Below, piece after piece: positions 16,548 through 28,051 of a DNA stretch of 64,000 nucleotides; within the stretch, counting starts at the first letter, position 1; every line of letters starts with the position of its first letter. Below the pieces are notes generated by a model. That model worked only from the letters and a program-made list of their open reading frames with translations, searched no databases and was not told where the DNA came from. Source of the DNA: Rhipicephalus microplus. Taxonomy: Eukaryota; Arthropoda; Arachnida; Ixodida; Ixodidae. The stretch is taken from NCBI RefSeq assembly GCF_043290135.1, contig NC_134705.1, forward strand, positions 35,963,771 to 36,027,770, given 5' to 3'. The translations under genes and the position numbers were made by a program.

Positions 16548-19500
16548 TATTTAAGCAAAATAAGTTACACAAATAACAATATTTGTTCATCTACCAGGAC
16601 CACACTAGAAAAAGTTGTTCAGGCATTGTGACACAAAAATTTTCAGCGTCGTACTGCCTGAACAACTTCTTTGATAAACTCCAAACTCACGCCGAGAAAA
16701 AGCCGCTCAATCACGGTGGTTGTTAAAGGCCTTGCGGCCGTAGACAATGTTGAAAATAAAAAAAAAATCAACTCATCAGTGCTGTCACTCCTTCTTCGTC
16801 ATTACTGACGCGGAAGATTTTTCGGTTATCCTTGTGGAGGTTCAGGAAGTAGGCTTGCTCTAGGCTGGGGCCGGGGTTGACTACGCAGGACGTCAGTGGC
16901 ACCCTCTCATCCTGTGATAAGAGCAAATATGACTTCTCATAAAAAGGTGTTCGTGCTGTTCTGGCAGCACCATGTATAAAGAGTGTGTAGTGTGTATCCT
17001 TCGAAATGGCGTGTAATTGCCATTACACTGAACTCGAAGCATACAACCCATACATTCCAATAATTTCGTATGATAAAGATAAGAGTTTTCGAGCATACAG
17101 CAAATTCCCGAAATGAGGTGAAGTGTAAGAATGAAGCTCAAAAATGGCACTTATGAAAGCCTGAACTCACCTAAGAATCAAATTCCTTCTAGGGTAGTGA
17201 GCCAGTGTGAACAACAATTCTTAAAGTACAACGTTCAGAACATGTAGCATTAATCAAAACGCCCAAGAACCTTACCTCTTCATGTACAAACAGTGAAGAC
17301 ATCTCTGCTTCCTCTTTTACATGAGAACAACATGAGAACAAATGATCTTGGGCGTGGCACTAGCGAAGAGGTCTGCAAAAAAAGTAAGATATTTACTGAC
17401 TTTATTCACGCCTCTAACAATCTGAAGAATTGTTACAAGTCACCAATCAGTGCAATTCTGGCTGCCTCTATAAGGGCATCAAAAATGAAAAATTTTCTCG
17501 TTCTTTCTACCCTCACAAGACGCTCCGTCAATGGAATCTAATCCAAATTTGACGCCGTGCTTTCTATTCGCCTGCTTTCTAGACGTAGGGCTGCGAACAT
17601 GTGTTTTGTGCACCTAATCTAGCACAGAAATTCGTCATCTATAATTCAATCATCTTAATTCATTATAATTTGATAAAAGATGTGATAGCTCGTCCAGTTT
17701 TTAAAGAGTTGCGGGCCTGCAATAGGCACTGCCTAGCCCGTATAAAAGTATTTCTTTAAAAAAAATTCTTCAAAGCTTGCTTTCAGAAAAAGCGTCTGGC
17801 ATATTTCGACAACCAAGCCCATCCTCTGATGGCAATCAGGGGCACGCTATTAGCGATCATTGACCACGGGATTTACAAACGTAACCAGTGCCTAAATACT
17901 CAGTTAAACACAATCAAGCAAGTAGGAGCGCTCGAACGACACCAACGCGCGCGGACGCCGTCTACGTTGCAGCAGCCATGGCTTATGCTAGAGCTACCGC
18001 ACATAGCTCCCACAGTCACTCTCTCGATTCTGTTATAACGCCGAACGTTATCGCAGATGAAGGCAAAGCACGAAAACAGCAAACAGAAATGAGGGAAAAC
18101 AACGCACGGCGATGGCCACAAGAACGCACCTTTAGAAGTCTGCTAGATCTTTCCCTGTTGCTGGTGACACTTGTCCTAAATAGCTTAAAAGACCGAGGCG
18201 CACGTGCTGGGAGCATCGCGGCATATCAGCACCTCCAACTTTACCGTCTTTAAGCAAAAAAAAAGCCATTTCGTACAGTGCGCCTCTGTACATATTTTTT
18301 CTTTTTCTTTCTTTTTTTACGCTTACACCTACAGAAGCACGTTGCACATTTGAGTATTAATAGAAATGTTATTACGATGTAGCCCAAAGCACACCTTGAA
18401 ACCATATCAATCACTTTGTGCAGTGTAGAGACAATGTGCGATCAGGAACTAATCCCGCCCTTGTTAAGTGATCACATCACTCACTGCATGAGTGATGCAG
18501 GCACTTACACAACATCGCGCATAGCAGTGTGAACTCGTTAAGTCACACGTTTAATCGGGCATCTGCAACAGGCCCGCGAACGCATGCTGTTGTAAATGGC
18601 TGGCAGCCTACTTCGGGAGAGCTGCTGCAGGCGCCCAGCTAGCGCTTTATGTTTACTACCTACGAAAACAGTACACTCACCGTTAACAGGTCCACGTTGT
18701 CCGTGTCCGCCGCTCCATGAAAATTCCTTAATCCGAGCGTCACTTCGAACACGGTGTCATGCGTGACCACCATTGAATATGCGCCTGTTTGCTAGAACAC
18801 ACACAGCGACCAAGACCCCAGACCAACGCAACGCATTTGAAAGACGATGAGACAGAGAGAGCAACGTTGAGAGAGAGAAAGAGGAGGCACTGGCGGCGGC
18901 GCCGCAGCTGTCGACGCAGGTGTTCGGTGACGCAACTATTCGCTTATCTACGCCGCCGTTGTGGGAGCAACGCTGGCCGGGGTGAGTGGGAAATGGGGGG
19001 GGAGGAGCGGGAAACCCGCCAAGACGGCGCCGAAAGGCAAACGCTATGGCGCATACGGCGGACGGCCGTTCAACGCGGAAGGCAATCGAATTGCGCTTCA
19101 AGAAAAAAAGCCAGCCGCACAGCGACGCAGGTTATTTACCAGCCTCGAGTTCTTTGAGTATTTTGACGGAATGCGATTGCAGTGGGAGAAAAATAGTGAA
19201 GCAAAACTTGCGGAAAACAAAGTGCACCATGGAATAGCCAGAAACAATAATTATTTCGTCCTCGGTGGCATTAGCGGGAGAGCATCGCTACACCTTTTTC
19301 CAGAGAAATTTCTTTTTGAATTGTCTGTGTCTGGCAATTCCGCGTATGGTGCCGCAAACACTGAATGCGTAGTCGAAGCTGGAACAAATTAATCAACAGT
19401 CGCGGATGTTTAGAAGGCTTGTCACGCACCACGAAACGGGCCAAGGTTGTTATAACAAACTTTTTGCTGACCACATGATCAGCACATAATTCCATATGGT

Positions 19501-19830
19501 TGCCCAATGAGCTAGCTAAGCACCAGTAGCAAAGGCAGGGCACGTTCTTGTTAAACGTTGTTATTATAAACGATGGTTGTGCATAAGTGCAGTGACAGCT
19601 TTCCGTGTGAGTTGGTCATAACCCACGTTTTCGAGCGTAGAAGCGCCTCAGCGGACCTAATCAGCTACCACAGCAAGTTCGTAAGCAATGATGAGGTACG
19701 AGAATGTGCAGCTGTTTTCCATGTACTGAATAGTCCGTGTACAGTGCGTTGACCACCGCCATTCTTTAAGCCACCTTCCATATAACTCCCAGTCTGAACA
19801 GGTGTGGGACCTTAAACACTAAGAAGCAGT
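16548..19830. other. Interior of D, no recognisable gene
   Basis: About 3.3 kb of mixed composition. Open stretches up to about 143 codons (18757-19392) lie on both strands in a GC-rich patch at 18850-19060 and look like composition effects. A small inverted repeat sits at 16611-16662 (AGTTGTTCAGGCA ... TGCCTGAACAACTT). I find no transposase motif. Confidence 0.5.
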
Positions 19831-20105
19831 GCCCCCCCCCCCGCACACACACACACGAAATTTGAGGGCGCACGGGCTGATACACACGCATACTTATTCA
19901 CAGGCGCACACACATACACGTATACACACATACGGCAACACACACACGCGACCGTAAACGCACGCATGCACGGGCGTACACATGTGCACAGGCACGCTTA
20001 ACACAAGCACGGACTCGCACATACACGCGCACGCACACATGCACGGGTGTACACACAATCGCGCTTACGCGCGAACACATGCACAGGCTCACGCACACAC
20101 ACCCA
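19831..20105. repeat. CA-rich simple repeat
   Basis: A C-run (19831) followed by about 250 bp of imperfect (CA)n with CGCA and CATA variants. The Cys/Val-rich minus-strand open frame here (19898-20098) is a product of the repeat. Confidence 0.9.
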
Positions 20106-20321
20106 TACTCGGGCGAACATTATGTTCCTGTATATAATCCACAGCAAACATGTAGCTTATAACCAACGCTAAGGTGAGCTTTCGTAACGTGGATTGCAGT
20201 TAATTGCCATTGTAGATGAAACGCGATTTGCTTCTGCTGGCATTCTGCTGTATTCAGAGAGCACCTTCACACATTCTGAGTCTAGGCCGTCATTTAACGC
20301 AAGGTCCACATATTCGTGCAG

Positions 20322-20535
20322 TAGCTACGCTGCTCGGCCGCCAATCCGAAGGTCGTGGGTTCGATGCCGGCCGTGGCAGTCGAATTCAGATGGAGGCGAA
20401 AAGGTAGAAGCCTGTGCACTGTGCGATATCAGCGCCCAATAAAGAACACCAAATGGTCAAAATCTCTGGAGCTTTCCACTACGACGACCCTCATAATCAT
20501 ATCGAGGTTTTTGAGACGTAAAATCCCAAATGTTA
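20322..20535 (+). mobile_element. tRNA-derived SINE, copy 1 (plus strand)
   Basis: The head has a B-box-like GGTTCGATGCC (20357-20367) within GAAGGTCGTGGGTTCGATGCC. The tail ends in CTCATAATCATATCGAGGTTTTTGAGACGT, matching the tails of the three minus-strand copies. Its head differs from theirs, so it may be another subfamily sharing one tail. Inserted in D. Confidence 0.8.
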
Positions 20536-20584
20536 TAATTATGTGTTCTTCTTATGCTGCATATTCCATCTGATGAATCGTCAC

Positions 20585-20769
20585 CTACACCCTTCTCAGG
20601 CACAAAAGCACCCTTAGAGCCTATTTTAGGGTGCTATCGAGGCAAGCACCCAAACAAGTGGGTGCTTTTTTTCAGTTGACCAATAATGTGTGTTAAAGGG
20701 TGTTGAAAAGGGTGCTTTCTCGTAAAAGCATTATTTTACACCCTTTTGGGTGTAAAATATTTTACTGTG
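20585..20769. repeat. D right end: TIR hairpin and GGGTG/CACCC cluster
   Basis: Mirror of the left end: about nine GGGTG/CACCC words, several as local hairpins (AAGCACCCAAACAAGTGGGTGCTT at about 20654-20668), then ATTTTACACCCTTTTGGGTGTAAAAT directly before the terminal TTTTACTGTG. Confidence 0.7.
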
Positions 20770-20771
20770 TA

Positions 20772-22335
20772 CCAGTCCGATGACTTCGTAGCCGTCAACG
20801 AACACACGTAAATCGGAAGCAACGTCACTATCGAAGCACCGGTTTCTGAATCGGTCGTGGTTCAGATTCAGCAATGCAGGTTTTTCTGCAATAGCGTCGA
20901 CAGCAGCCTTGCCTCCACAGGTCGCTGACTCTAGTTTTCCCGACGCGTGCTTGGGGAACGAGACCTTTGGGAGCTTGCTGAAGGTCGGGGGCTAGGCGAT
21001 CTATACCTCCCCGTTGTCGTTGCCCAAGGTTGGTGTCGTTGGAAGCCACTTGAGGTTTGCCGACCTGACAGGTATTCTTCAATTTCGGAGGGACGTTCAC
21101 TATTTCGTGGTTGAGGTGCATTAACAGGAAAACCACGTAGTCCTGCCTGGCAGTAGTGGCACGTTTGGTAGAGATTACCAGGCTCCCTACAGTGGTAACA
21201 CAGCGGCATCCTGTCGGGAGTGCGCCAGATATCGCTCTTACTTAGTCTCCTCTCTGGCGTTGGCTGCAGGGTGCTCGGCGGCATCGGGTACTGCATAGGT
21301 GTAGCCGCCACGACGTCCACACGTCCTGGAGGTCCTCGTAGTAGCACATCAGCATACGTCATTCTCGTCTTCTGTTGTAGTGGCGGCCCTGGCTGTGCGT
21401 TGCTCGAAGGTTCGCGTACCACCTGCCTGACCTCCTCACGTATCACATCGGCCAGAGACGAAAGCATTGGAGCGTTCCGGTCAAGACGCTGCTTCTGCAG
21501 CTCTTCTCGCACAACAGACCGCACCAGGTCACGTAGTGCTTCCATGCCGTTACCGAAGACTGGTGGCAACATGTCCAAGGAAGTGACGATCGCATCCCGG
21601 TTGTATAACCTTGCTCGCTGTTGTAGCGTCCTTTTCATTGTAGTCGCCTCGGACGAAACTCGACGACGGTGCGCGGCGGGCTTCGAATTAGTCCGGCAAA
21701 GAGTTCTTGCTTCACGCCTCACGTCAGATAACGCAGCTTCCTGTCTTCGCTCATATTTGAATCCGCTCGGCGAAATAAGCGAGACATGTCGTCCAGATAC
21801 ACGGCGACAGTTTCGTTATTGCGATGATTTCTTGTCTGGAGCGCAGCTTCAGCTCTCTCTTTGCGGTTTGTGTTCGGGAAAGCAGCGAGCAGTTCCCGTC
21901 GAAAATCATTTCATGACCGGAAGGTAGCTTCGTGGTTTTTATACCACGTTCGTGCGCCATCTTCCAGTGCGAAGTAAACACTTCAAAGTTTGCGCTCTTC
22001 CCCATATCCGTTAGCCTTTGCGACGCGTTCAAAGTGCTCAAGCCAGTCCTCTGCGTCCTCGTAGCTTGTGCCGTGGAAAGGCTTTGGTAGCATTGGCTGG
22101 TTTACGACAATGTTGGCTGGAGTGACCTGAGCTGTCATGTCGGTTGCGTACCCGTTCACAGTCGTTGATGTTCCAAGCGAAGTCGATAAAGGTGAAAATT
22201 CAGGACCCTCACCACGTAGGCGTCGACTGCAGCGCTGATGAACAGGCGTCAGCTCGTTGGGTCGAAATCGCTGTGGTTCTGGACTGTGCTCCGTCACTCG
22301 GGAGGGGCTTGGCATCACACCCAGCACTTCCACCA
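20772..22335 (-). pseudogene. Gypsy-1 gag and start of protease
   Basis: Minus-strand pieces in order: 21983-22333 with MLPKPFHGTSYEDAEDWLEHFERVA (Gypsy-type gag core), continuing in other frames to VYFALEDGARTWY and RLFRRAD; then 20931-21722 with LRDLVRSVVREELQK and the zinc knuckle CYHCREPGNLYQTC. The knuckle has Asn where CCHC needs His (CX2CX4HX4C), so nucleocapsid function is probably damaged; Gypsy-2 keeps the His. At least two frameshifts split gag. The stretch nearest D leads into the protease. Confidence 0.85.
22320..22335 (-). other. Gypsy-1 primer binding site
   Basis: On the minus strand TGGTGGAAGTGCTGGG begins 4 nt after the 5' LTR and starts with TGG, the complement of a tRNA CCA end. 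Gypsy-2 has nearly the same sequence in the same place. The tRNA is not identified. Confidence 0.7.
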
Positions 22336-22339
22336 GATT

Positions 22340-22575
22340 TGTAACGCACTCTTCAATAAACTCTTTTAATAGGCTAACGTAGGCAGGGCGAACTTGTGCC
22401 CGAGAATAATAACACAGCTAGATTGTCTCGAGCATACCCTTCTGCCTCTTCTTCTACGTTCTTTTTTTTCCAACACGGTTCGCGCGCAGCTGGGTCCCGC
22501 AGGCTCGTGCGTCGCAAATCATCTAGAAGGCACAAGTGTTTGCTAGCGCGCGTAATTTGAAGTCACATTGTGTCA
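22340..22575 (-). repeat. Gypsy-1 5' LTR
   Basis: 236 bp, about 8 substitutions from 4626-4863. Flanked on its right by ATAT, the target-site duplication. Harb-1 sequence resumes at 22580. Confidence 0.93.
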
Positions 22576-22622
22576 ATATGTAAGGGATTCGCGACTTTTC
22601 GGCATCGGGGCACTTAGACAAC

Positions 22623-24387
22623 ATGGCGTTTCCCACTGCCACGGTTATTCTTCTTGCCTGTGCGGCAGCTGTAACCGAGCAGAGGTGACGACGCGAGGTA
22701 AAAGAAGCATTTGAAGAGTTCTGCGAAGAAGAGTTCCGGATAGTTTTCGTCTGTCCAAACGAACAGTGCGCAGCTTGTGCGATGAACTTGACCCTATCAT
22801 CGGATGCCAGCGAGCCAGTGGCCTTTCCACAGAGAGAAAGGTGCTGTGCGCGCTGCGATTTTTCGCCACTGGTAGCTTCCAGAGGAGCATTGGTCGCGAA
22901 GAACACATCGGCATGTCTCAACCGGCGGTGAGCAACACCATCCACGAGGTGACGAAGGCAATCATTACCGTGGCTGCTAGGAAAAGGGTGGTGGACTTCT
23001 CACTGATTACAGTTGCCAAGGATGAGGCTAAGGCGGAGTTTGCACAACGTGGTTGCATCCCAGGTGTGCTGGCGTGTGTCGACAGCACGTTGGTCGCCAT
23101 TCGCAAGCCAGAAGGATACAGCCTGGCCGACACGGCGAGTTTCATGTCCAGAAAGGGCTATTATGCCCTGAACGTCATGATCGTAAGTAACGTTAGGATC
23201 TTTTCTTACTCGCCCATCGGAGTAGTTGTTCAGTTTTGATGTCGGAGCTGGGGAAAAGTACTAATTCAAAGAATAAGAAAGAACCTGCGGAGAAATGGGT
23301 GCGTGCTAGTTGGTGGCTCGCATGGCCTCGGTTATCATAAGTGGCAAGTGTTTGTGTGAGTGAGCTAGTTGTCGTTTTTTGTGTGTTCGTTCTCGCGTGC
23401 ATGCGCAATAAACTTGTGCATTTTGAAGGTAATCAGAATATTGGCCGCAGTCGTAGCAAAATTATATAAACGACAGGGAAGTATTTCAAACACGAAAATG
23501 CTTACAACCTGAATTGCGAGGGGTGGCTTTGTCATTTACTAGTGTTTTTTCCCAAGAGCAAGGCGTAGGTTTTAACTTATCGATCATTCAGTGGAAGTCG
23601 TAGTCATGTTTACAGAGGAATGGTCATTGCCCCCTTCCCTCCTCAGTTGCTACACCCTGTCCCTGTGTTCCCCTCTAGGTAAAACTGCCTGTACCAATGA
23701 CTGTACTAGTATACATTGTTTCTGGCTTATGCGTAGCAAAAAGGGGTTTGTTTGAAGCATAGTTGCAGTACTATTTTGTATCACTCATTGCAGGGGTGCA
23801 ACGCGCGGCTGCGCATCCTTGTCGTAGACCCACGATTTCCAGGTTCGTGCCACGACTTCTGGGTTTGGGAACACAACCCTTTGCGTGCACGCCTAGCTGC
23901 ACAGCTGCAGCCTGGTGAATATCTGCTTGGTAAGTAATATAGTGAACTAACTAGGGTAGAAAGAACACTCAGCCGCCATTTTTCTATTGCAGGAGACGTA
24001 GGGTATCCCCGCGAGCCAAGGGTCCTCATTCCAGTCCCTGGCAGTCACCCCGGGAACACTTCCGAAGGCCGATACAACAAGAAGCACGCATGCTTGCGCA
24101 ATGTTGTGGAAAGATGTATCGGAGTGTTGAAGAGCAAGTTCCACTGCTTGCAGCACTTTCGAACGAGGCTCTACAACCCCGATCGAGCAGCGAAAATAAT
24201 TTATGCTTACGTTGCTCTCCACAACATTGCATTGGACGCGGGGGAATGGACCTTGGATGAGTATTTTGCGGACATGCCACCAGCTGAGGATGACAATGGG
24301 GAACCAGGAGAGAGCCATATGCTCACACCGCGCAACGTGCTGCTCAGAGGACAGCAGCAGCGCAGCGCTGTCGTGGGCCTTTTTTGA
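22623..24387 (+). pseudogene. Harb-1 transposase (HARBI1-like, three exons, broken at the 5' end)
   Basis: Exons: 22623-23182 (donor GTAAGT), 23794-23929 (acceptor TTGCAG, donor GTAAGT) and 23993-24387 (acceptor TTGCAG); phases agree at both joins. The DDE nuclease is complete: Asp in GVLACVDST, Asp in ILVVDPRFPGSCHDF, Glu in NVVERCIGVLKSKF. An HTH-like segment (MSQPAVSNTIHEV) precedes it. Two lesions sit in exon 1: an in-frame TGA at 22686-22688 (next to RRE, so probably a mutated Arg codon) and a 1-bp loss near 22738 within EEEFR|DSFRLSK. Gypsy-1 lies just 5' of the start. It would cut the element's TIRs; now inactive unless started downstream. Confidence 0.9.
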
Positions 24388-25768
24388 AGTACACAGGAAC
24401 GGTAAGCTGTGATATCACACACATAATTTATTCACACTAATTGCAGCGCGCCCAGGCAAGACAGGGCCGTGTTTGCCACAACACAAAGTACTTACTCATG
24501 CTTCAACATGATGCATGGTGGCAATGGGAAAATGCTGCATTTTGTTTGAATGGCACATGAAATATGCAACAGAAACACCCTTTTCCGTATCAGTGATCAC
24601 AGTCACAACAGACTAGATTGTAGCAAGCGCATATGAGGGGCACCCTGTGCTGACTGTTGCCAGCAAAAGATTGTGGGAACAATGCAGCAACGTCACACAA
24701 CTTTCACGAAAACGCATAAAAATTGCAGTGACATTAGAAACATGTTGCAAGAACGCATGATACACAGATCCGTCTCTTCTCATAGTCATTGACTACAAGC
24801 GTTCAATTGTACACGCAAGGCTTGCCGAACACAATGCCGTGCTGGCTTTTTGTTCAATGTCCTCAACACTGTATAAATATTTAAATATTATTTCATTTGA
24901 TTTGAATTCTCGACTGCAGTTATACTGCAATGCTACAAAATACGTAAATCAAAGCAGCAAGCAACATGTGGGTTGTTTTGATGACATACGGCATGAATAT
25001 TTCGCTCAGCAATCTCACTGCTCCCAAAGCAAAGCACGTTCAAAATTAATTCCTGCAATGAGCAATTTAAATTGAAAACTAGATGAAAACAGTCGCTGGT
25101 ATGTTGCTGTGATGATGACTCTTTTCATTAGTGAAACTGTGCGACATACCCACTTGCTAGTTTAGTGATCTCAAAAAAAGACTTGGTTGTAGGTTTACTT
25201 TAGCCTCATGGCGCTGAAATGATAATATTACAGTGTAAGCAATTTTCGGCTGGTAAACATGCTTCAAAAAGAATACAGCGAGCTGCGAAACAGTGTGAGG
25301 CTAAAAGATATCACAGTCCAACACTATGTGTTAATGCTGCATAAAAAGCGCAGTGAGCTAGAAAACAGTAAGGCAACACAAATATCACAGTGCTAAAACA
25401 TTCCCGAAAATGTCAACTATACGCTTGTGGTCTTCGTGTGGATTACTAGACACCTTTAAGATGGGGGGAGGGGGGCAGACGCTGCCTCACGAGTAGGTCG
25501 CATTTAAATTGAGAAACGCATATATCGAACATCAAAAGCGGTCAAAGGCTTGTGAAGAAAAAAATGCTGCACTCCTTGTACAAAGTAAATGCTAACCTAA
25601 AGCTAGTAATATGTATTATTGCAAACAAACAACGTATGAAATAGAACATTGACAGCAACACGTAAACATATAAAAACTTGCAAACCAATAATGCATGATA
25701 AAAATTTAAGACATTGAAAACATGATGAAAAAGATGAAAAATTAAAAATAACTATGTAGCTCTTTCCC
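24388..25768. other. Gap between the convergent Harb-1 genes
   Basis: About 1.4 kb of AT-rich sequence between the two stop codons. I see no gene or clear repeat beyond weak internal similarity around 25260-25400 (AAAAAG(A/C)(A/G)(T/C)AGCGAGCTGCGAAAC-like words). Confidence 0.5.
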
Positions 25769-27655
25769 TCAGAGGGCCCTCAGCCGTGGCGCGGGCCAAG
25801 GATTGGACCGCCTAAGGATTTTCTCCTGCACCGCTGCCGCCCGCGCTACTGCCATACGCCGCGCTAGGGAAGTGATGTGGGTGGCTGACCTTTTGATCCC
25901 CCGCAGCACCTGAAACGAATCATCATGGTGGAAATGTTTGCATGAGCTGCTGAAGAACTCTCGACCATCTCGTGGCTCGAAGCTGCGGCTGCCGAGAATT
26001 GCAACATGCACAACAATTTCCCCTCAGTTGAAAATTCATTGGCCTGGTGGCATCCTTTGAAAGTGTGAAGCTTCGTGTACAAGCTACGCCCTCTTCGTTT
26101 GGATCAACAAACAATTGCTGGAACTACTCTTCATTCATCTCCTCAAATGCATCTCTTACCATAAACAGCCCTATTCAGGGCTAACCAACCTTTTGCCCGG
26201 CAGTTTATCACTGCAGATGTCAGATACCGTGCCCTCAATACAATGCATGTTTCTTATTTACAGCCCAAGTTGGTTTCAGTCATCATAACATAGCATCGAA
26301 ATTGTTCACACCCTTTACGTAAAATGTAAACAAAGGGTCTACTCACATCAAGCAACTTCTCATTCTGCTCGAGGCTCCGGTCGCACTGAGAAGACACCCG
26401 CAACAAGGTGTCGGCGCGCCGTGGCCTCTGTCGACGGCGAGGCCGCACAGGAGGCTCAGGCACTGAAAACATGCAGCATTTTCGTCACCGCATGCTGTAG
26501 TAGGCTTTAAGTCTATGGCCATATTGTGGATAATTGGGCAATTCGAATAACATACGAGAGGTTATTTTATCAAAACACTTTTATGATCAATAACTTACCC
26601 GGTGCAGCGGGCGCGCTTTCAGGGTAACTTGAGGGGGCCTTCTGTGGAGTAAAGATTAAAAGTTCACAAACTGGGGGCACATACGTCCCATAATCAATAA
26701 AACATTGGGCTCTCAGATGCTTACGTGTCACTGTGTCACTGCCACCTGCAGCCGCTTCAGTGGCTTCCACCTCCACCTCCACTACAGGAACGGCAACACC
26801 CGCCTGCTGGAAAGTGTCGCGAGTGTGACCCTTCAAAAGTGGCTATTCATTACTTTGGCTATTTTACAACCTTACGTTCGAAACATTTGGGGAAATGTAG
26901 TTCACCTATTCTGAGGTCAATGATACCATGTATTACCATTTTAGTGCATGCACTTGCCCGCAGGCATTGCGTGTCTGTCATGATAAATAAATACGCCTTT
27001 TATGCAAGGGCTGCAAAGTGAGATTTCAGTTGATAAACCTACCTGCCTTTGAATTCTTTCTCCTGCGCTATGTTACTGTTCAACAAGGTTCCCCTAAAGG
27101 CACCCCTTACAAATATGGGCAAACTCTCTCATGGCACCACTCAGGAACCCGTGATACTGCGGCGGCAGAGCGCTTACCTGTTGATATTCGAGGCAAGCGA
27201 AGACGCCACCGAAGCGTGCCAACCCGGTTAGCTGCAACAAAGGACCACGGAAGCCTAGCAGACGACCCCCTCCAGTGCCCCTGGAAATATACACCAATGT
27301 CAAAGAACAAATCGCCCGCAGTTTCGACGGTCACTCACATTTGTGCCTCCTTGATGGCGGCGGCGTCACGGCGGGCCTCGTGCACCTGTCTGCGCCACCA
27401 AGCCTGCCACTCGTCCACGTTTTTCTGCGCAGGGCCTTCAATGTTCAGTGCGTCGCTGAGCTCTTGCCACAGCCGCCGCCGGTCGGCGACCGTGACTCCA
27501 TGCGGCAGCTCAATGGCTTTCGCCGCGAGCTCTAGATGTTCGGTCATGAAGGCGAGCACCAGCGCGCGCTGACTCTCGGAAACGCAGATGAGCCGCTGCT
27601 GCTGGTGGCTAGCGGTGCCGTTGCCATCCGCCATGACTGCGCTCGACCGAGCCAA
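25769..27655 (-). pseudogene. Harb-1 accessory gene, Myb/SANT-like (multi-exon)
   Basis: Minus strand. Exon 1 from ATG at 27655 (or 27631) to 27339 (donor GTGAGT) encodes a Myb/SANT-like DNA-binding domain: RALVLAFMTEHLELA, LWQELSDALNIEG, VDEWQAWWRRQVHEAR with the expected tryptophans. Later exons are visible at 26732-26806, 26599-26641, 26347-26462 and 25769-25909; the last three join in phase (acceptors CCACAG, TTTCAG, TTTCAG; donors GTAAGT, GTGAGT). The C-terminal exon is Arg/Ala-rich helical. The join from exon 1 to 26732-26806 is out of phase, so an exon is missed or the gene is damaged. In this superfamily the partner protein helps the transposase reach the nucleus and DNA. Confidence 0.72.
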
Positions 27656-28051
27656 CGACTTCGAAAGTTGCGCCGTTAAGTGGTGGAGATATGAAAACAG
27701 TAACTGCTTGAAACAAAGTTGTACCTAGCGCCACCACTAACCCTCCCGCTAAATTTAGCGTCGTTTAGAACAATAACAAAAAATACGTTTGGATTTTGTC
27801 TTATTCCTTACTAAACGTTTGAAAACTAGTACCAACACATTTTGATAGTGCGCAGTAATAGAGAAGTACTTCTGAACATGTTACACTTTTTACTTTGGTG
27901 TACGGTCCCCACATCGACGTCAAAATGATGACGCAGGCCTTCTTATCTCTCATTGGCTGTTTGCTTTCCCTCGTCCTCGCGACCATTGCGGACCGCCCAC
28001 TTTTTGACGTCACCGACAGAACAGCTCCATCCGGATTTGGAATTTGTATAT
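27656..28051. other. Harb-1 right subterminal region and TIR
   Basis: Upstream region of the accessory gene, with a right TIR at 28030-28051. It includes TGACG words (CGACGTCAAAATGATGACG, TTTTTGACGTCACC) like those near the left end. Confidence 0.5.

Larger units (their letters stand above)
13080..20769. mobile_element. D: 7.7-kb TIR DNA transposon with TA target duplication
   Basis: Ends match as inverted repeats: CACAGTAAACATTTTTACAC at 13080 and CACAGTAAAATATTTTACAC read inward from 20769, continuing to AAGGGTGTAAA on both sides, about 38 bp with small differences. TA lies on both flanks (13078-13079 and 20770-20771), and removing D with one TA restores the Gypsy-1 protease motif. TA duplications fit Tc1/mariner-like elements but others use TA too; I find no transposase, so the superfamily stays open and D is probably non-autonomous or decayed. 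Confidence 0.8.
4626..22575 (-). mobile_element. Gypsy-1: Ty3/Gypsy LTR retrotransposon on the minus strand
   Basis: Two LTRs (4626-4863 and 22340-22575) start TG and end CA and differ by about 8 substitutions plus a T-run length change. They are flanked by ATAT at 4622-4625 and 22576-22579, the target-site duplication. Reading on the minus strand from the right: LTR, tRNA-complementary site, gag with zinc knuckle, protease, RT, RNase H, integrase, polypurine tract, LTR. The frame is broken by two large insertions (D in protease, CR1-B in integrase) plus a few stops and frameshifts. The internal length without insertions is about 5.1 kb. Confidence 0.92.
4396..28051. mobile_element. Harb-1: PIF/Harbinger DNA transposon, split by Gypsy-1
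   Basis: Ends are imperfect TIRs: about 22 bp at 4396-4417 (ATATGAAAGTTCCAAATTTGG) and, reverse-complemented, 28030-28051 (ATATACAAATTCCAAATCCGG), flanked by a 3-bp direct repeat ATT (4393-4395 and 28052-28054). Without Gypsy-1 the element is about 5.7 kb. It carries a transposase gene (+, 22623-24387) and a Myb/SANT-like gene (-, 25769-27655) in convergent order, the normal two-gene plan of the superfamily. It sits in the CR1-A ORF2 just before a motif that resumes as FQSVF near 28067. Confidence 0.75.

Noticed and set aside
18757..19392. Overlapping 114-143-codon frames on both strands
   Set aside because: They lie in a GC-rich patch, overlap each other on both strands and show no domain.
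19898..20098. Cys/Val-rich 66-codon minus-strand frame
   Set aside because: Translation of a CA-rich simple repeat.
21220..21927. 235-codon plus-strand frame opposite Gypsy-1 gag
   Set aside because: Shadow of gag with its zinc knuckle on the minus strand.
27018..27572. 184-codon plus-strand frame
   Set aside because: Lies opposite the Myb/SANT-like exon on the minus strand, which has the expected tryptophan pattern and splice donor.
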